Shown here one piece after another: positions 14,064-22,269 of a stretch of DNA of 33,923 bases. A program made the position numbers and the translations under genes. The DNA comes from an uncultured Fibrobacter sp. (GTDB lineage Bacteria; Fibrobacterota; Fibrobacteria; Fibrobacterales; Fibrobacteraceae), in NCBI GenBank assembly GCA_946183925.1, contig CAMHDS010000021.1, positions 1-33,923 on the forward strand. Direction: 5' to 3'. The first letter of the stretch is position 1, and each line of letters starts with the position of its first letter. Below the pieces are notes generated by a model, which saw only the letters and a program-made list of their open reading frames with translations, was not told the DNA's origin and made no database searches.

Positions 14064-15563
14064 ATGGCTACAATCGACATGTCCGCTAACGCCCTCGTTA
14101 CGGCCCTCAAGAAACCCCGTGACAAATTCACCAAGGAAGACATCAAGAAGTTCATCCGCGCAAACGACATCCGTCACGTGAACTTCATGTACGCGGGTGG
14201 CGACGGCCGCCTCAAGACACTCAACTTCGTCGTGAACGATGCCGACTACCTGGATGAAATCCTCAGCTGCGGTGAACGCGTTGACGGTTCCTCGCTGTTC
14301 AGCTACATCGAAGCCTCTTCTTCGGACCTCTACGTGGTGCCCCGCTTCTCCACGGCCTTCATGGACCCGTTTGCAAGCCTCCCCACCCTCTGCCTGCTCT
14401 GCAGCTTCTTCAACAAGGACGGTCAGCCGCTGGAATCTTCCCCGGAATACACCCTCCACAAGGCCTGCGAGGCCTTCAAGAAGGAGACCGGCATGGAATT
14501 CCAGGCCATGGGCGAACTGGAATACTACGTGATTGCCGACGATACGGGTGAGTTCCCCGCCGTGGACCAGAAGGGCTACCACGAATCCGCCCCGTTTGCC
14601 AAGTTCAACGAGTTCCGCCAGAAGTGCATGCTCTACATCGCTCAGGCGGGCGGCCAAATCAAGTACGGCCACAGCGAAGTGGGCAACTTCACCCAAGACG
14701 GCAAGCTCTACGAACAGAACGAAATCGAGTTCCTCCCCTGCCCGGCTGAAGACGCCGCAAACCAGCTCACCATCGCCAAGTGGATGATCCGCAACCTGGG
14801 CGCAGAATTCGGTCTCGACGTGACGTTCGCCCCGAAGATTACCGTGGGCAAGGCGGGCTCGGGCCTGCATATCCACATGCGCATCATGAAGGACGGCAAC
14901 AACCAGATGCTCAAGAACGGAGTCATCAGCGATACCGCCCGCCGCGCCATCGCCGGCATGATGAAGCTCGCCCCCTCCATCACCGCCTTCGGCAACCAGA
15001 ATCCCACCTCTTACCTGCGCCTGGTGCCCCATCAGGAAGCCCCCACCAACGTGTGCTGGGGTGACCGCAACCGCTCCGTACTGGTGCGCGTACCGCTGGG
15101 CTGGGCTTCGAAGACCGACCTCTGCAAGATCGCGAACCCGAACGAAAAGGGCACAAGCTACGACACGCACCAGAAGCAGACTGTGGAAATGCGTTCTCCG
15201 GATGCATCTGCCAACGTGTACCTGCTCATGGCCGGCCTCTGCGTGGCCTGCCGCCACGGTCTCAGCCTCAAGGACGGCCTGAAGGTGGCCGAACAGACCT
15301 ACGTGAACGTGAACATCCACAAGAAGGAAAACGCAAAACTGTTGAGCAAGCTCGACACGCTGCCGGACAGTTGCTGGGCCAGCGCCGACTGCCTTGCCAA
15401 GCAACGCAAGGTGTACGAGGAGTTCGGCGTGTTCAGCCCCGCCATGATCGACGGCATCATCGACCAGCTGAAGGCCTTCAAGGACAAGACACTCCGCGCC
15501 CAGGTCACCAAGTCCAAGACCGCCATGCAGAAGCTGGTGAAAACGTACTTCTACTGCGGCTAG
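14064..15563 (+). CDS. glnA: Glutamine synthetase (GlnA family)
   Basis: Glutamine synthetase joins ammonia to glutamate with ATP in the cytoplasm as a large ring oligomer. The 499 residues contain the beta-grasp part with DGSSLFSYIE, metal-ligand Glu151 and Glu153 in MGELEYY, Glu205 in HSEVG and Glu220 in QNEIEF, His269 in GSGLHIH, RLVPHQEAP, NRSVLVRVP and VEMRSPDASANVYLL. Between Glu205 and Glu220 it has about eight extra residues (NFTQDGKLYE region) compared with the usual HEVxxGQxE. No NLYDLPPEE-type adenylylation site is seen, so control by covalent AMP addition is unlikely. AAAAAGGAAAA lies just before the ATG. A related gamma-glutamyl ligase role cannot be excluded, but the active-site set favours glutamine synthetase. 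Confidence 0.85.
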   Translation: MATIDMSANALVTALKKPRDKFTKEDIKKFIRANDIRHVNFMYAGGDGRLKTLNFVVNDADYLDEILSCGERVDGSSLFSYIEASSSDLYVVPRFSTAFMDPFASLPTLCLLCSFFNKDGQPLESSPEYTLHKACEAFKKETGMEFQAMGELEYYVIADDTGEFPAVDQKGYHESAPFAKFNEFRQKCMLYIAQAGGQIKYGHSEVGNFTQDGKLYEQNEIEFLPCPAEDAANQLTIAKWMIRNLGAEFGLDVTFAPKITVGKAGSGLHIHMRIMKDGNNQMLKNGVISDTARRAIAGMMKLAPSITAFGNQNPTSYLRLVPHQEAPTNVCWGDRNRSVLVRVPLGWASKTDLCKIANPNEKGTSYDTHQKQTVEMRSPDASANVYLLMAGLCVACRHGLSLKDGLKVAEQTYVNVNIHKKENAKLLSKLDTLPDSCWASADCLAKQRKVYEEFGVFSPAMIDGIIDQLKAFKDKTLRAQVTKSKTAMQKLVKTYFYCG

Positions 15564-15578
15564 CGACCAAAGGTTCAA

Positions 15579-15600
15579 AGGGCGCAATAAAATGCGCCCT
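15579..15600 (+). other. Hairpin after glnA
   Basis: AGGGCGCA-ataaaa-TGCGCCCT, perfect 8-bp stem, 15 bases after the stop codon, no T-run. It lies just before the bidirectional terminator. Confidence 0.65.
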
Positions 15601-15617
15601 AAATTCGACGGTTATAC

Positions 15618-15650
15618 AAAAAAGACTCCGGAATTCGGAGTCCTTTTTTT
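15618..15650. terminator. Bidirectional terminator between glnA and the nuo operon
   Basis: GACTCCG-gaatt-CGGAGTC is flanked by six A on the left and seven T on the right, so it can end both the rightward glnA transcript and the leftward nuo transcript, whose last stop is at 15666. Confidence 0.92.
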
Positions 15651-15665
15651 CGTCACTAATACTGA

Positions 15666-17141
15666 TTACAGCAATGCGAGGCTCGGGAACACACCCACCA
15701 CCAGCAAGGCCACGGCCGCTGCAGCCACGGTAAACTTCAGCATATAGCCAAAGACCGCATTGTCAGCACACTTGCATGGGCAATCACATTCGCAAGTTTT
15801 CTTGGCCGGTGCAAACAGCACGTAGGCGATGCGCAGGTAGTAGGCCGCCGCCACCAGAGAAAGACCAAAGCCCGCCGCCGCAATCCAAGACATACCCGCA
15901 GAGAAGGCTCCCGTAAAGAGAACGAACTTGGCAAGGAATCCTGCAACAGGAGGGAGCCCGGCCAGCGAGGCAAGGCACACGGCCACCGCCAGCGACACGA
16001 AGGGGCGCCTACGGCCTGCCCCCTGCAAATCATCCAGGGTTTCATTCTTGTCGTCTTTACCCGCCAGGTAGGCAACCCCGGTAAGAGCACCGGCAGAGGC
16101 CACGGCGTAGGTGATCAAGAAATAGAACATGGGGCCAAGCTGAACCTTGCCAGAACCGATATAGTCGGGCAGCAACACGCCCAGCAGAATAAAGCCAGCA
16201 TTCATCACGGCAGAGAACGCCAAGATACGGCGGATAGATTTCTGGGCAAGGCCGCCAAAAGCACCGATGGCCATGGACAAAAGGGCAACGATAATCACCA
16301 TCACGCCCAGGGATTCAGACTGGGAACCAATGGTTACCGGTTCAGTCAGATTCCAAGCAGGAGCGGTAGCCGCCTTAGTCACCAGCACAGAAAGCCAAAT
16401 GGAGCCGAGAGCGGCAAGGGCCGCCACCTTCACGACGGCAGCCATAAAGCCCGTAACGGCCACGGCGGCACCGGTATAGACATCGGCCACCCAGTAGTGA
16501 ACCGGAGCGGCACCCGCCTTGAACAGCACACCGAAAAGCACCATCAGCACACCGATAGCGTAAAGCGGTTCACGCCACAAGATGCAGCTTGAATAGAAGC
16601 TGGTAGTTCCTGTAGCACCGTAGATCATGGCCACACCATACAAGAAGATGGCACTGAAGATGGCTCCCGACACAAAATACTTGAACACGCCCTCAGCCGA
16701 ATTGGTGTTCCTGCGACGGAGCCCTACCAGGGCGTACACCGGGAAAGAGGTCAGTTCCATGGCGATGAACAGGGCCAAGTAATCGATGGCCTGGATCATG
16801 AGCAGGGCGCCGCCCGTAGCCAAAAGCATGAGACCGTAAGGTTCACCGCCCTTATGCTTTTCGTGACCCAGAGTCCACTGGATGCCAGAAATACCAAGGA
16901 GCGTACAGAAGAGAACCGCTCCCGTCAACAAGCGACGGATTGGGTCCATGGCGAACAAATTGAAAAGCGTATCCGGAGAAAGAAGCACACAAGACGCCAT
17001 GGCAAGAACCACAAAGAATGCAGCCGACCAAGGCAGAACCTTGTGCTTGTTTTCGTCCTTGATAAAGGGTTCTGCGGCAATGGAAACCATGGCCCCGAGA
17101 ATCACAAGGATCACCGGCATAAGATTGATGTAATTACTCAT
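15666..17141 (-). CDS. nuoN: NADH-quinone oxidoreductase subunit N, with cysteine-cluster loop
   Basis: NuoN is one of three antiporter-like proton-pumping subunits in the membrane arm of complex I. The 491 residues form about 14 hydrophobic helices. MELTSFPVYALVGLRRRN carries the conserved TM5 Glu, and the discontinuous-helix Lys region FKAGAAPVHYWVADVYTGA is present, with a further Lys in KSIRRILAFSAVMNAG. Unusually, the loop before the last helix contains KKT-CECDCPCKC (Cys at 450, 452, 454, 456, 458), which I do not know from other NuoN proteins. It is the last gene of the operon and overlaps the end of nuoM by 8 bases. The bidirectional terminator follows 16 bases after its stop. Confidence 0.95.
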   Translation of the reverse strand: MSNYINLMPVILVILGAMVSIAAEPFIKDENKHKVLPWSAAFFVVLAMASCVLLSPDTLFNLFAMDPIRRLLTGAVLFCTLLGISGIQWTLGHEKHKGGEPYGLMLLATGGALLMIQAIDYLALFIAMELTSFPVYALVGLRRRNTNSAEGVFKYFVSGAIFSAIFLYGVAMIYGATGTTSFYSSCILWREPLYAIGVLMVLFGVLFKAGAAPVHYWVADVYTGAAVAVTGFMAAVVKVAALAALGSIWLSVLVTKAATAPAWNLTEPVTIGSQSESLGVMVIIVALLSMAIGAFGGLAQKSIRRILAFSAVMNAGFILLGVLLPDYIGSGKVQLGPMFYFLITYAVASAGALTGVAYLAGKDDKNETLDDLQGAGRRRPFVSLAVAVCLASLAGLPPVAGFLAKFVLFTGAFSAGMSWIAAAGFGLSLVAAAYYLRIAYVLFAPAKKTCECDCPCKCADNAVFGYMLKFTVAAAAVALLVVGVFPSLALL

Positions 17142-18888
17142 TTTCGGATGCCTCCGTCTTTTCAGTTTCTACCGCAGGCGGTTCAGCCCCTGCCGCAGAA
17201 GAATCCGTACCCACCGCAGCCGCTTGTTCCTCGGCCGCCCCCTGAGCCTCGACGGAATCCTCCGCCGCTTCAGAAGCGGCCACGGCGGAATCCACGGCCA
17301 GAGTTTCTGACTGAATCTGGGCAATCAAGGCCTTGCGTTCTTCTTCCGTAAATCCGGAAGCGGCGAGAGTGGAATCCAGCTCCCGCAATTCTTCGGCAGT
17401 CATGGGCTGTTCCGCAGGTTCTGCGACCTCCTCTACAACTTCCATCGTCGATTCTTCGGTAATTTCCTCGTCGAACAGGTGCAAGGAATTGGTCACGAAT
17501 GCGGGGTGCAGACCGAAGGCCAGAAGCAGCGCCAGCATGGAACCGAAGGCAACTCCTTCCAGGGCCGTGGTCCTTGTGCCCTCCTGGTACTCACGGGCGG
17601 GCTTGCCGAAGATAACCTTCTGGACAAAGCGGAGCACGTAAGTGGCCGAAAGAATCAGGCAGAAACCGCCCACCAATGCAGGCAGGGGTCCCAAATCCCA
17701 CAGGGAAAGGAGCACTGTAAATTCGCCCACGAATCCGGCAGTACCGGGAACGGCGAGAGCCATAACGCCAGCCGCGCCAAAAAGGAAGCTGAACACGGGA
17801 TTCTTTGAAGAAAGGCCTCCCATTTCGTTGATGTTGCGGGTGCCGGTCATGCGTTCGGCAACGCCCATCAAGAAATACTGGACACCGGCAGAAATGCCGT
17901 GGGCCACCAGAAGCACCAGCACTGCAGGGAGCATGGCTTCGGAAAGGCTGAAGACACCTGCCACCGCAAAGCCCAAGTGGCTCATGGAGCTATAGGCCAA
18001 GAGCCTCTTACCGTCGGTAGCCCGGAGCGCCATGAGGGCTCCATAAATCGCCGTACCGAGGCCAAGCCACATAAGGCCAGAAATGTAATTCAAGTTCAGG
18101 GGGAATATGGGCAAGACCCAGGCGATAAAGCCGAACACGCCCGCCTTGCTCATGGCACCCGTAAGGATTGCAGACAGAGGTGCAGGAGCTTCGGCATAGG
18201 TAATGGCTTGCCAACCATGGAAGGGGAAGATAGGAGTCTTCACCAAGAAGGCAAGCAAGAAGCTGAGCATCACCAGGGTCTGGGTATCTGCGGGCAAGCT
18301 CTGGATAGCCACCGCCATAGAGAGCAACAGGGAGTTGTCGGCTATGGTCAGCAAGTACCAGAGGGCCACCATCATGGGAGCAGAGCCCACCAGAGTGTAG
18401 ATGGCAAAGGTCATGGCCGCCGTAGTCCTCTTTTCGCCACCGAAAGCCGCAATCAAGATTGCCGCAGGAATCACCATGGCTTCGAAGAAGAAGAAGAACA
18501 GCACGGCGTCTGCCGCAAGGAAGGTTCCGTTCATGGCGCCCATCAAGGCAAAGATGCCTATGGCGAAATTGCGGTAACTCTTGCCCGTAATGCTACGGGC
18601 AGAAATCAGAGCAACTAAGGAGAGACCACAAGAAAGGAACACCATCCAGGCGCCCAAGCCATGGGCGTAGAGGTAGTAGTAAACCGGACCGCGGGTTCCC
18701 GGAATGTGGAACCATTCCACAGGGGTGGTCGCCTGGTTACCCGTGACAATCAAGGCCACGGACATGGCCGCAAAGGCCACACCCATGAGGATTGCCATGC
18801 GGGAAGACGCGCTGGAGTCTTCCTTGGAGTTGAGCACCATCAAGATGGCGGCAACAAAGGGAGCAATAACGAGAAGATTTAACAACAT
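17134..18888 (-). CDS. nuoM: NADH-quinone oxidoreductase subunit M, with acidic C-terminal tail
   Basis: NuoM is an antiporter-like proton-pumping subunit of complex I. Of 584 residues, the first 473 or so are the expected 14-helix core, with FEAMVIPAAILIAAFGG (conserved Glu), FLVKTPIFPFHGWQAITYAEAPAP, KRLLAYSSMSHLGF and FLFGAAG motifs. The last 111 residues (about 474-584, bases 17137-17469) are an Ala/Glu-rich, strongly acidic tail beginning EEITEESTMEVVEEV, with no membrane helix. It contains a short helical segment TEEERKALIAQIQ. E. coli NuoM has no such tail. The tail's end overlaps nuoN. It could interact with another subunit on the side of the membrane where it lies; the function is unknown. 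Confidence 0.96.
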   Translation of the reverse strand: MLLNLLVIAPFVAAILMVLNSKEDSSASSRMAILMGVAFAAMSVALIVTGNQATTPVEWFHIPGTRGPVYYYLYAHGLGAWMVFLSCGLSLVALISARSITGKSYRNFAIGIFALMGAMNGTFLAADAVLFFFFFEAMVIPAAILIAAFGGEKRTTAAMTFAIYTLVGSAPMMVALWYLLTIADNSLLLSMAVAIQSLPADTQTLVMLSFLLAFLVKTPIFPFHGWQAITYAEAPAPLSAILTGAMSKAGVFGFIAWVLPIFPLNLNYISGLMWLGLGTAIYGALMALRATDGKRLLAYSSMSHLGFAVAGVFSLSEAMLPAVLVLLVAHGISAGVQYFLMGVAERMTGTRNINEMGGLSSKNPVFSFLFGAAGVMALAVPGTAGFVGEFTVLLSLWDLGPLPALVGGFCLILSATYVLRFVQKVIFGKPAREYQEGTRTTALEGVAFGSMLALLLAFGLHPAFVTNSLHLFDEEITEESTMEVVEEVAEPAEQPMTAEELRELDSTLAASGFTEEERKALIAQIQSETLAVDSAVAASEAAEDSVEAQGAAEEQAAAVGTDSSAAGAEPPAVETEKTEASENE

Positions 18889-20843
18889 TAGACGAGTCCT
18901 CCCGAGAAAATGACCAGCATTACAAGGAGAGCAACCCCTGCAACGCTAAACGAGAGCTGGAGACGAACCTTGCGGACCTGGAGGATAGACGCCCCGTCGC
19001 CGAGGATTTCGACGATGGCGGCGATGGTCCACTGGATTGCCTGCAGTACCTTTTCCACCACCACGTCGCAGAACCAGGCCAGAATGTTCACACCGGCAAT
19101 GAATGCGCAGTGGATGTAGTCCCAAAGGAATGTCCAGGAAGCGGCACTGCCTTCGGGAACCGTAGAGGCTCCCTTGACGCCGATGATACGGGCGCGGCTA
19201 AATACCTTCCAGGCGATGTACATACCGCCGAGGGCGGCCAGCGTGCCAAGAGCGGCAAAGATGACCGGGTTCACGTGGGCGGCAGGATTTGCTGCCAGGT
19301 AAAGAGCCTGGGCGTGACCCACCACAGAAGCCATACTGTCGCGGAAGAAGGTAAGGCCAATGGAATCAGCCCACAGGTAACCGGAGAAGATTGCACCGAA
19401 GGCGAGAATCACCATGGGGAACAGCATCACCGCCGGAGCCTCGTGGATATGTTCCTCGGTTTCCTTGTCACCGCGATATTTGCCAAAGAAGGTCATGATA
19501 ATCAGGCGGCCCATATAGACCGCGGTAATCACCGCCGTGGCAAGACCCACCACATAAACGATGGGGCCAAGAATGGGGCCACTCACGAAAATGCGTTCCA
19601 GGATCAAGTCCTTGGACCAGAATCCCGCAAAGCCGGGGAAGCCCACAATGGCGAGGAAGGCAAAAATCATGACGCAGGCCGTCACGGGAGTCTTGTTGAT
19701 AAGCCCGCCCATACGGCGCATATCCTGCTCCCCAGCGAGGGAATGGATAACCGCACCGGCCCCAAGGAACAAGGCCGCCTTGAAGAAGGCATGGGTAAAC
19801 ACATGGAAAATAGAAGCATCAAAGGCACAGACGCCTGCCGCCATGAACATGTAGCCCAACTGGGAAATAGTGGAGTAGGCCAGAACCTTCTTGATGTCGT
19901 TTTGCAGAAGGCCCGCGATGGCCGCCCAGAGGGCCGTGAACATGCCTACGAAAACGATAATCAAAAGCACATGCTCCAGCAGGCAGAACATCATCGAGAG
20001 ACGGGCCAGCAGGTAAACGCCGCTGGTCACCATGGTGGCCGCATGAATAAGGGCGGACACGGGGGTCGGACCCGCCATGGCGTCGGGAAGCCATGTCAAC
20101 AGGGGAATCTGGGCCGACTTGCCGGTACAACCGATAAAGAAGAGGAGTCCTGCAAGAGAAAGGGGCAGAACCAGTTCCACAACTTCGCCGGCGCCAATCA
20201 CCATGTTGATGAAAGCGGCAAGGCCGTCGTAGTTCAACAGGCTGGAGCCACCGATAGTCACAAGGGTAAGCATGCCCAACAAGAACCCGATATCGCCCAC
20301 GCGGTTCACGATAAAGGCCTTGTTGGCCGCCTTGCAGTTCTTGAGGTCCTGATTCCAGAAGCCGATAAGCAGGTAAGAGCAGAGGCCCACGCCTTCCCAA
20401 CCGAGGAAGGTGAGAAGCAGGCTGTCGGCAAGCACCAGTACCACCATGCTGAACAGGAACAGGTTGATGTAGGCGAAGAACCTGGCAAAGCCACGGTCGC
20501 CGTGCATGTAACCGATGGAGTACATGGCGATAAGGGAGCCGATTCCCGTGACAAACAGGAGCATGATGCGGGAAAGTCCGTCGAACAGGAAACCGATATC
20601 CGCCCGGAACAGGGGAATATCAATCCAGTTGCAGAGGGTTTCCCTGAACCCGGCCTCGGGCATGCTGCAGGCAAGGATTGCCACCACGGCAAAGGAGAGC
20701 GCCGGGAACAACACCGCAAGAGTCCCGACGAGACCTTCGGAAGGGCCCTTCTTTGCGCCCGAAGAAACCACGGCGATGGTTCCCAGAAGGATAGTACCGA
20801 TCAGGGGGAAAAGAGGAATAAACCAAAGTGGTAAATGTGTCAT
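18888..20843 (-). CDS. nuoL: NADH-quinone oxidoreductase subunit L
   Basis: NuoL is the distal antiporter-like subunit of complex I and carries the long lateral helix along the membrane arm. The 651 residues are a normal length. Visible motifs are LTFLGWEGVGLCSYLLIGFW with the conserved Glu, GKSAQIPLLTWLPDAMAGPTPVSALIHAATMVTSG with the pump Lys and the helix break, KKVLAYSTISQLGYM, and FTHAFFKAALFLGAGAVIHSL. The C-terminal lateral-helix region follows residue 500. It lies 3 bases after nuoK's stop and shares one base with nuoM's start, consistent with translational coupling. Confidence 0.97.
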   Translation of the reverse strand: MTHLPLWFIPLFPLIGTILLGTIAVVSSGAKKGPSEGLVGTLAVLFPALSFAVVAILACSMPEAGFRETLCNWIDIPLFRADIGFLFDGLSRIMLLFVTGIGSLIAMYSIGYMHGDRGFARFFAYINLFLFSMVVLVLADSLLLTFLGWEGVGLCSYLLIGFWNQDLKNCKAANKAFIVNRVGDIGFLLGMLTLVTIGGSSLLNYDGLAAFINMVIGAGEVVELVLPLSLAGLLFFIGCTGKSAQIPLLTWLPDAMAGPTPVSALIHAATMVTSGVYLLARLSMMFCLLEHVLLIIVFVGMFTALWAAIAGLLQNDIKKVLAYSTISQLGYMFMAAGVCAFDASIFHVFTHAFFKAALFLGAGAVIHSLAGEQDMRRMGGLINKTPVTACVMIFAFLAIVGFPGFAGFWSKDLILERIFVSGPILGPIVYVVGLATAVITAVYMGRLIIMTFFGKYRGDKETEEHIHEAPAVMLFPMVILAFGAIFSGYLWADSIGLTFFRDSMASVVGHAQALYLAANPAAHVNPVIFAALGTLAALGGMYIAWKVFSRARIIGVKGASTVPEGSAASWTFLWDYIHCAFIAGVNILAWFCDVVVEKVLQAIQWTIAAIVEILGDGASILQVRKVRLQLSFSVAGVALLVMLVIFSGGLV

Positions 20844-20846
20844 AGC

Positions 20847-21161
20847 CTACCCCTTCATATCCGAATAAGAATCCGCATCAACGCTTTCCTTGTTACGGAA
20901 AATCATGATGACCATGGCAAAGCCCACGCAGGCCTCGGCCGCCGCCACCGCTATGGAGAACAGCGGCACAATCTGGCCCGTAACGCTAGCCTCTGCAGGA
21001 AGCGTCTTTGCAAAGCCCACAAAGGAGAGGTTCACGGCGTTCAAAGCCAGTTCTACGCCCATGAGCACAAAGAACAGGTTGCGGCGGGCAACGGCGACGA
21101 TGATGCCGATGGCGAAAATCACCAGGGCAAGAATCTGGATGTATAACGGTTGGAGTTCCAT
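20847..21161 (-). CDS. nuoK: NADH-quinone oxidoreductase subunit K
   Basis: NuoK is a small three-helix membrane subunit of complex I with two buried Glu residues needed for proton transfer. The 104 residues are a typical length. GVELALNAVNLSFVGF carries Glu36-type and ACVGFAMVIMIFRNK the second conserved acidic helix (AEACVG). It shares one base with nuoJ's stop and lies 3 bases before nuoL. Confidence 0.96.
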   Translation of the reverse strand: MELQPLYIQILALVIFAIGIIVAVARRNLFFVLMGVELALNAVNLSFVGFAKTLPAEASVTGQIVPLFSIAVAAAEACVGFAMVIMIFRNKESVDADSYSDMKG

Positions 21162-21703
21162 CAGTGCTTATCCTCCGTATTTTCGCTAATCACAGAACCA
21201 AGGTGTCTCTTGGCAAGGAAAATGGCTGCCACCATCGCCGAAAGCAACAGCACGCCAATCACCTCGAACAAAAGGAAATACCCGGGGCCCGTAGAGGCCA
21301 TATTGAACAGGGTTTCCGAAGTCACCTTCACGGAACCTGCCACGGTTGCAGAATCAAATGTCATGGTGGAACGCAGCAAGGCAAAGCCCACCATGGCAGC
21401 AAGAACAAGAACGGCGGGGATAATGAAGAAGGACACCCCGTCGAACATGGGAGTCCGCTTATCCTTGGCACCGTTCAGCACCATAATCACAAAGGTCACG
21501 AGCATCATGATAGCGCCCGCATAGACCATAATCTGGACAACTCCCAAAAAGGGGCTGCCTACAAGGCCGTAGATGCCGGCCAGGGAGACCATGGACACCA
21601 CCAGGGAAAGAGCACCGTACAGAGGATGCCTGGAAAGGAGCACGCAAAGGGCTGCCCCTACGGCAATCACGGCGAGAATAATAAAGTAAACGAGAGCGAG
21701 CAT
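21161..21703 (-). CDS. nuoJ: NADH-quinone oxidoreductase subunit J
   Basis: NuoJ is a five-helix subunit at the heel of complex I; its third helix has a pi-bulge linking quinone reduction to pumping. The 180 residues show SRHPLYGALSLVVSMVSLAGIYGLVGSPFLGVVQIMVYAGAIMML-type helices, including the conserved VQIMVYAGAIMMLVTFVIM. GAKDKR marks the loop after helix 3. It shares one base with nuoI's stop (TAATG) and one with nuoK's start. Confidence 0.96.
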   Translation of the reverse strand: MLALVYFIILAVIAVGAALCVLLSRHPLYGALSLVVSMVSLAGIYGLVGSPFLGVVQIMVYAGAIMMLVTFVIMVLNGAKDKRTPMFDGVSFFIIPAVLVLAAMVGFALLRSTMTFDSATVAGSVKVTSETLFNMASTGPGYFLLFEVIGVLLLSAMVAAIFLAKRHLGSVISENTEDKH

Positions 21704-22269
21704 TACTTAACCTCCATTCCCCAGGTTTCCAGAGCCTGCTTGTTCAGAGTTCCGCCAGGAGCCTTCTGGCTCTGCTCGTCTTCGGGATAGTCGGCAGGAT
21801 TCCAGTTGGTCAAATCGTAAAGGCTAGAGACGAATTCGTCGCGGGTGCGATGTTCGAAACTGATTACCTTGGTATCCATACGGAGCGCATCTACCGGGCA
21901 AGCCTCGACGCAGAGACCGCAGAACACGCAGGTCAGATGGTCGATGTCAAAGCGCATCACCCGCTTTTCGATACGGGGATCGTCACTCTGAGTAGCCTCG
22001 ATAAAGATGCAGTGAGCAGGGCAAGCCGCAGCGCACATGCCGCAGGCCACGCAACGGGGAGTCCCGTCGGGGCGAAGCATCAGGCGGTGCTTGGCACGGT
22101 AGGTGTTGCGCACTTCGGGCTGGCCTTCGGGGTAAGAGATGGTAGGCAAGCTGTCGTAGTCGAAAAGACCGCGGGCAGCGTGCTTGAGTGTTGTCCACAA
22201 ACCGCGAATGGCCTCAAAGATATAGAGGCGTTCACCCAGGGTCATGGGTTTCTGTCTAATAACGCGCAT
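21703..22269 (-). CDS. nuoI: NADH-quinone oxidoreductase subunit I (two [4Fe-4S])
   Basis: NuoI is a ferredoxin-like subunit that passes electrons through clusters N6a and N6b to NuoB. The 188 residues contain two CxxCxxCxxxCP motifs: CVACGMCAAACP and CVFCGLCVEACP. RGLFDYDSLPTISYPE and RHRLMLR-type segments precede them as in the family. It ends with a 40-residue tail including DLTNWNPADYPE. It shares one base with nuoH's stop. Confidence 0.97.
   Translation of the reverse strand: MRVIRQKPMTLGERLYIFEAIRGLWTTLKHAARGLFDYDSLPTISYPEGQPEVRNTYRAKHRLMLRPDGTPRCVACGMCAAACPAHCIFIEATQSDDPRIEKRVMRFDIDHLTCVFCGLCVEACPVDALRMDTKVISFEHRTRDEFVSSLYDLTNWNPADYPEDEQSQKAPGGTLNKQALETWGMEVK

Noticed and set aside
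19110..20834. A 574-codon open frame opposite nuoL
   Set aside because: Antisense shadow of a membrane protein; the translation is Gly/His/Lys-rich without any domain or ribosome-binding site.
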